From DATDSR01 sp038062165 (GTDB taxonomy: Bacteria > Patescibacteriota > Minisyncoccia > Phycocordibacterales > DATDSR01): a DNA stretch of 13,966 nt. The notes below the pieces were generated by a model. It was not told the origin of the DNA. It ran no database searches and saw nothing but the letters and a program-made list of their open reading frames with translations. Below are positions 11,860 through 13,966 of the stretch, piece by piece. Positions within the stretch are counted from its first letter, which is position 1; every line of letters starts with the position of its first letter. The stretch spans positions 1 through 13,966 of the forward strand of contig JBBTXQ010000004.1 in the NCBI GenBank assembly GCA_038062165.1, read 5' to 3'. Made by a program: the position numbers and the translations under genes.

Positions 11860-13689
11860 TCAAACATTACGCCTAGCCCGAGCGCGATCATTCTCTGTCA
11901 ATTCCACCTTGCGCAAACGAACAGACTCGGGCGTAACCTCAAGCAGTTCGTCATCACTCATTACTTCAAGCCCTCTTTCTATGGATAATCGCCAGGCAGG
12001 ATTAAGATAGATAGCCTCGTCAGAACCTTTCGAACGCATATTTGACATCTCTTTGCCTTTGGTAGGATTAACGGTCATTTCATCACCCTTAGATGTATTG
12101 CCCACAACTTGACCCTCATAAACTTCATCCGAAGGTTCCGTATAGAGCACTCCCCGGTCTTGCAGATTCCAGAGGGCGAAGGCGAGTGCCTTACCCGCGG
12201 CCATCGAGATCATCGAGCCTACTTGTCTACGTTCAATCTCGCCGACATATGGTTTGAAACCAAGCACGCGAGATGAAAGTATGCCATTGCCTTTGGTGTC
12301 AATCATGAAGGCGCCTCTAAAGCCGAGTACTCCCCTAGTCGGACCCTCGAAGAGCATGCGCACACGCCCGCCTGTCCCGAGCGATTTATCCCGAGCAGAG
12401 TCGAGGGAAGTCGAGGGATGAACTTTAATATCAGACATGACGCAACCGCGCTTACCCAACTTCTCGATAATCACACCTTGGAACTCGCTAGGCGCATCAA
12501 TCGTAAGTTCTTCAAACGGTTCTGACTTTACACCATCAATCTCTTTGATAATTACTTTGGGTTGCGACACGGCTACCTCATAACCCTCCCTTCTCATATT
12601 TTCCAGAAGAATTGCAAGAGAGAGTTCGCCCCGAGCCGCAATCTTGAACCTTTCGCTCTCGCCAAAGTCAACTCGCAAACCAACATTCACTTCAAGCTCA
12701 CGCGCGAGGCGCTCACGGATCTGGCGAGTTGTTACAAACTTACCTTCGCGCCCGGCAAAAGGGGAAGAATTGGGCAGGAAATAAACTTCAATAGTTGGCT
12801 CATCAACTTTAATTGCCGGCAACACTTCCGTCTCGGGTGTATCGCAAATTGTATCGCCAATATAGACTTGCGGAATACCCGCAATCATGGCTATATCCCC
12901 CGCTCGCGCTTCGTTCTCTTGCACTCGGCCCATGCCCTTGAATGAGAAAATTTTTGTAATCTTGCCTTGCACGCTCTTTCCCTCGTTATTTTTTGCGTAA
13001 ACGTTCTGGCCCGATTTGATCACGCCTTCATATATACGTACCACCGCTTGGCGGCCTAAATAGTTATCATAAGCGAGATTAAACGGCTGAGCCCTTAACG
13101 GCAAGTCAACTGGGGCCGGAGCCGGTGAGACATGCTCGAGAATTAAATCAAGCAATGGAGTCAGATCCTTACGCTCATCATCGGGCTTCTTCATGGCCAC
13201 GCCCTCTCGTCCGATTGCGTAGATCACTGGGAAATTAGCTTGCTCGTCGCTTGCCCCAAGTTCTAGAAACAATTCAAGCACTTCATCTTCAACTTTTTTA
13301 GAATCAGCCGCCGGCTTATCAATCTTGTTTATCACCACAATCGGCTTGAGTCCCAATTCAAGCGACTTCTTCAAAACAAACCTAGTCTGCGGCATCGGTC
13401 CCTCTTGAGCGTCTACCACCAAGAGCACGCAATCAATACTGCGCAAAATTCGTTCCACTTCACTCCCAAAGTCTGCATGCCCAGGAGTGTCGATGATGTT
13501 TATTTTTGTGTCTTTATATAAAGTAGCAGTGTTCTTGGCATAGATAGTAATCCCCCGCTCGCGCTCAAGAGCGTAAGTGTCCATAGACTGTCCCAGCTCG
13601 AAGACCCCCGTCTGCCGCATAAGTGCATCAGTGAGTGTAGTCTTGCCATGATCCACATGAGCAATAATTGCAATATTTCGTATCTGCAT
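11860..13689 (-). CDS. typA: Ribosome-associated translational GTPase TypA/BipA
   Basis: 609 residues from the ATG at 13689. G1 is AHVDHGKT (10-17), switch motif ERERGITI, G3 DTPGHADF, G4 NKID. Domain II, the EF-G-like domain (FVTTRQIRERLARELEVNVGLRV, split at RL) and the TypA-specific C-terminus (LTPE-like EVTPESVRLRK) follow. TypA binds the ribosome and supports 50S assembly and stress or cold growth in known bacteria. The start was chosen because MQIRNIAIIAHVDHGKT aligns with the family N-terminus. In-frame starts exist upstream at 13710 (ATG) and 13725 (GTG), but the GTG overlaps the -10 box. Residues about 424-439 (STSLDSARDKSLGT region) are an insert before GRVRM. It is otherwise typical in length. 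Confidence 0.95.
   Translation of the reverse strand: MQIRNIAIIAHVDHGKTTLTDALMRQTGVFELGQSMDTYALERERGITIYAKNTATLYKDTKINIIDTPGHADFGSEVERILRSIDCVLLVVDAQEGPMPQTRFVLKKSLELGLKPIVVINKIDKPAADSKKVEDEVLELFLELGASDEQANFPVIYAIGREGVAMKKPDDERKDLTPLLDLILEHVSPAPAPVDLPLRAQPFNLAYDNYLGRQAVVRIYEGVIKSGQNVYAKNNEGKSVQGKITKIFSFKGMGRVQENEARAGDIAMIAGIPQVYIGDTICDTPETEVLPAIKVDEPTIEVYFLPNSSPFAGREGKFVTTRQIRERLARELEVNVGLRVDFGESERFKIAARGELSLAILLENMRREGYEVAVSQPKVIIKEIDGVKSEPFEELTIDAPSEFQGVIIEKLGKRGCVMSDIKVHPSTSLDSARDKSLGTGGRVRMLFEGPTRGVLGFRGAFMIDTKGNGILSSRVLGFKPYVGEIERRQVGSMISMAAGKALAFALWNLQDRGVLYTEPSDEVYEGQVVGNTSKGDEMTVNPTKGKEMSNMRSKGSDEAIYLNPAWRLSIERGLEVMSDDELLEVTPESVRLRKVELTENDRARARRNV
12375..12418 (-). repeat. Repeat-derived in-frame insert in typA
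   Basis: Two direct copies of TCCCGAGC (12375-12382, 12389-12396) face two direct copies of TCGAGGGA (12401-12408, 12411-12418), with TCCC/GGGA pairing between them. The segment encodes STSLDSARDKSLGTGG. TypA homologues such as E. coli's pass from the NM-type helix end to GRVRL with about five residues, so roughly 14 residues are extra. Confidence 0.6.
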
Positions 13690-13723
13690 ATAAGAAAATA
13701 AAACGCCCATCTCGGGCAGAGAC

Positions 13724-13732
13724 ACTATAACA
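13724..13732 (-). promoter_or_regulatory. Extended -10 promoter of typA
   Basis: The reverse strand reads TGTTATAGT, a TGn-extended -10, in the 47-base gap between the upstream stop codon and the typA ATG. It predicts a start near 13717 and a leader of about 28 bases to ATG 13689, or about 7 to ATG 13710. The latter would suit the short-leader habit seen elsewhere. Confidence 0.45.
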
Positions 13733-13736
13733 TAAT

Positions 13737-13966
13737 CTACATTCTTCGCAATGCACGCTTCACAACCTCGGCCACAAGGTCTTGACGAGCTTCTCCTAAG
13801 ACCGGCAGAGTTGCCAGGACAGACGCATTCTTGGTTGGCAGAAGATCAACCTTGCCGCCGTTCCAATTGGTAAGTTGGGTGAGGAATTCATCAAGCCACG
13901 ATGGCGTCACTGTTAGTACCCCATCAAAATCAATCTCGATCGGCTCATTAGAATCAAGTCCTGGAC
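13737..13966 (-). CDS. STAS-like domain protein (DUF4325 type), C-terminal part
   Basis: The reverse strand is open from the window edge to TAG at 13739-13737, giving about 75 residues with no start in the window. Visible features: PIEIDFDGVLTVTPSWLDEF, the strand-turn-helix block typical of STAS-like DUF4325 domains (DFxGVxxVTPSFxDE pattern), then LTNWNGGKVDLLPT, and a basic helical tail ending VVKRALRRM. Such domains often accompany an ATPase partner in small regulatory or phage-related modules, but the rest of the gene and its neighbours lie outside. Family assignment rests on one motif, so it is moderate. Confidence 0.55.
   Translation of the reverse strand, partial: PGLDSNEPIEIDFDGVLTVTPSWLDEFLTQLTNWNGGKVDLLPTKNASVLATLPVLGEARQDLVAEVVKRALRRM

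Noticed and set aside
12562..12945. 127-codon forward ORF within typA
   Set aside because: It lies entirely inside the conserved TypA coding region on the other strand and has no recognisable features.

Overview
The window looks like chromosomal DNA of a Candidate Phyla Radiation (Patescibacteria, Parcubacteria-like) bacterium. This is inferred from gene content and style: compact gene spacing, few Shine-Dalgarno sites, very short or absent 5' leaders behind TGn-extended -10 boxes, an RNase J with a disordered N-terminal extension, and conserved proteins interrupted by in-frame palindromic inserts. No rRNA, tRNA, CRISPR array or transposase gene was seen.

Layout. (1) 1-271: the 5' end of a leftward gene of unknown function, an 81-bp inverted-repeat element, and the secG promoter. 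(2) 272-5178, rightward and tightly packed: secG, a membrane-anchored family 5 solute-binding protein, RNase J and an MFS transporter. (3) 5146-5901, leftward: a stand-alone PD-(D/E)XK nuclease whose start codon abuts a second 81-bp element of the same family. (4) 5994-6268: a GC-rich island of about 260 bp with its own promoter-like and terminator-like signals and several hairpins; a structured RNA or a cryptic small ORF. (5) 6347-9160, leftward: a UvrD/Rep-type helicase fused to a C-terminal PD-(D/E)XK nuclease (AddA/AddB-like). (6) 9232-9687, rightward: GatB/YqeY-like protein. (7) 9703-10287, rightward: a second GC-rich island, a micro-operon of two overlapping small ORFs with a long leader and a strong terminator. 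(8) 10293-11838, leftward: glutaredoxin-like protein, thioredoxin reductase-like flavoprotein and a free-standing tRNA-binding OB protein, overlapping each other. (9) 11860-13689: TypA/BipA GTPase. (10) 13737-13966: 3' end of a STAS-like (DUF4325-type) gene.

How the genes fit together. SecG is a translocon subunit beside an envelope-anchored binding protein, followed by RNA turnover and an exporter. UvrD-nuclease and the small nuclease are co-oriented and would make a plausible end-processing pair, but the GC-rich island and the element now separate them. Glutaredoxin and thioredoxin reductase form a redox pair.

The most unusual content is mobile and structural. First, two 81-bp miniature elements share terminal inverted repeats and each has a 4-bp flanking duplication (TTCA and CCCA). 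Both sit exactly in the start codon of a leftward gene, and each regenerates the ATG. Second, four different palindromic inserts lie in frame inside UvrD (two), the tRNA-binding protein and TypA. Third, two GC-rich islands each carry their own promoter-like and terminator-like signals.
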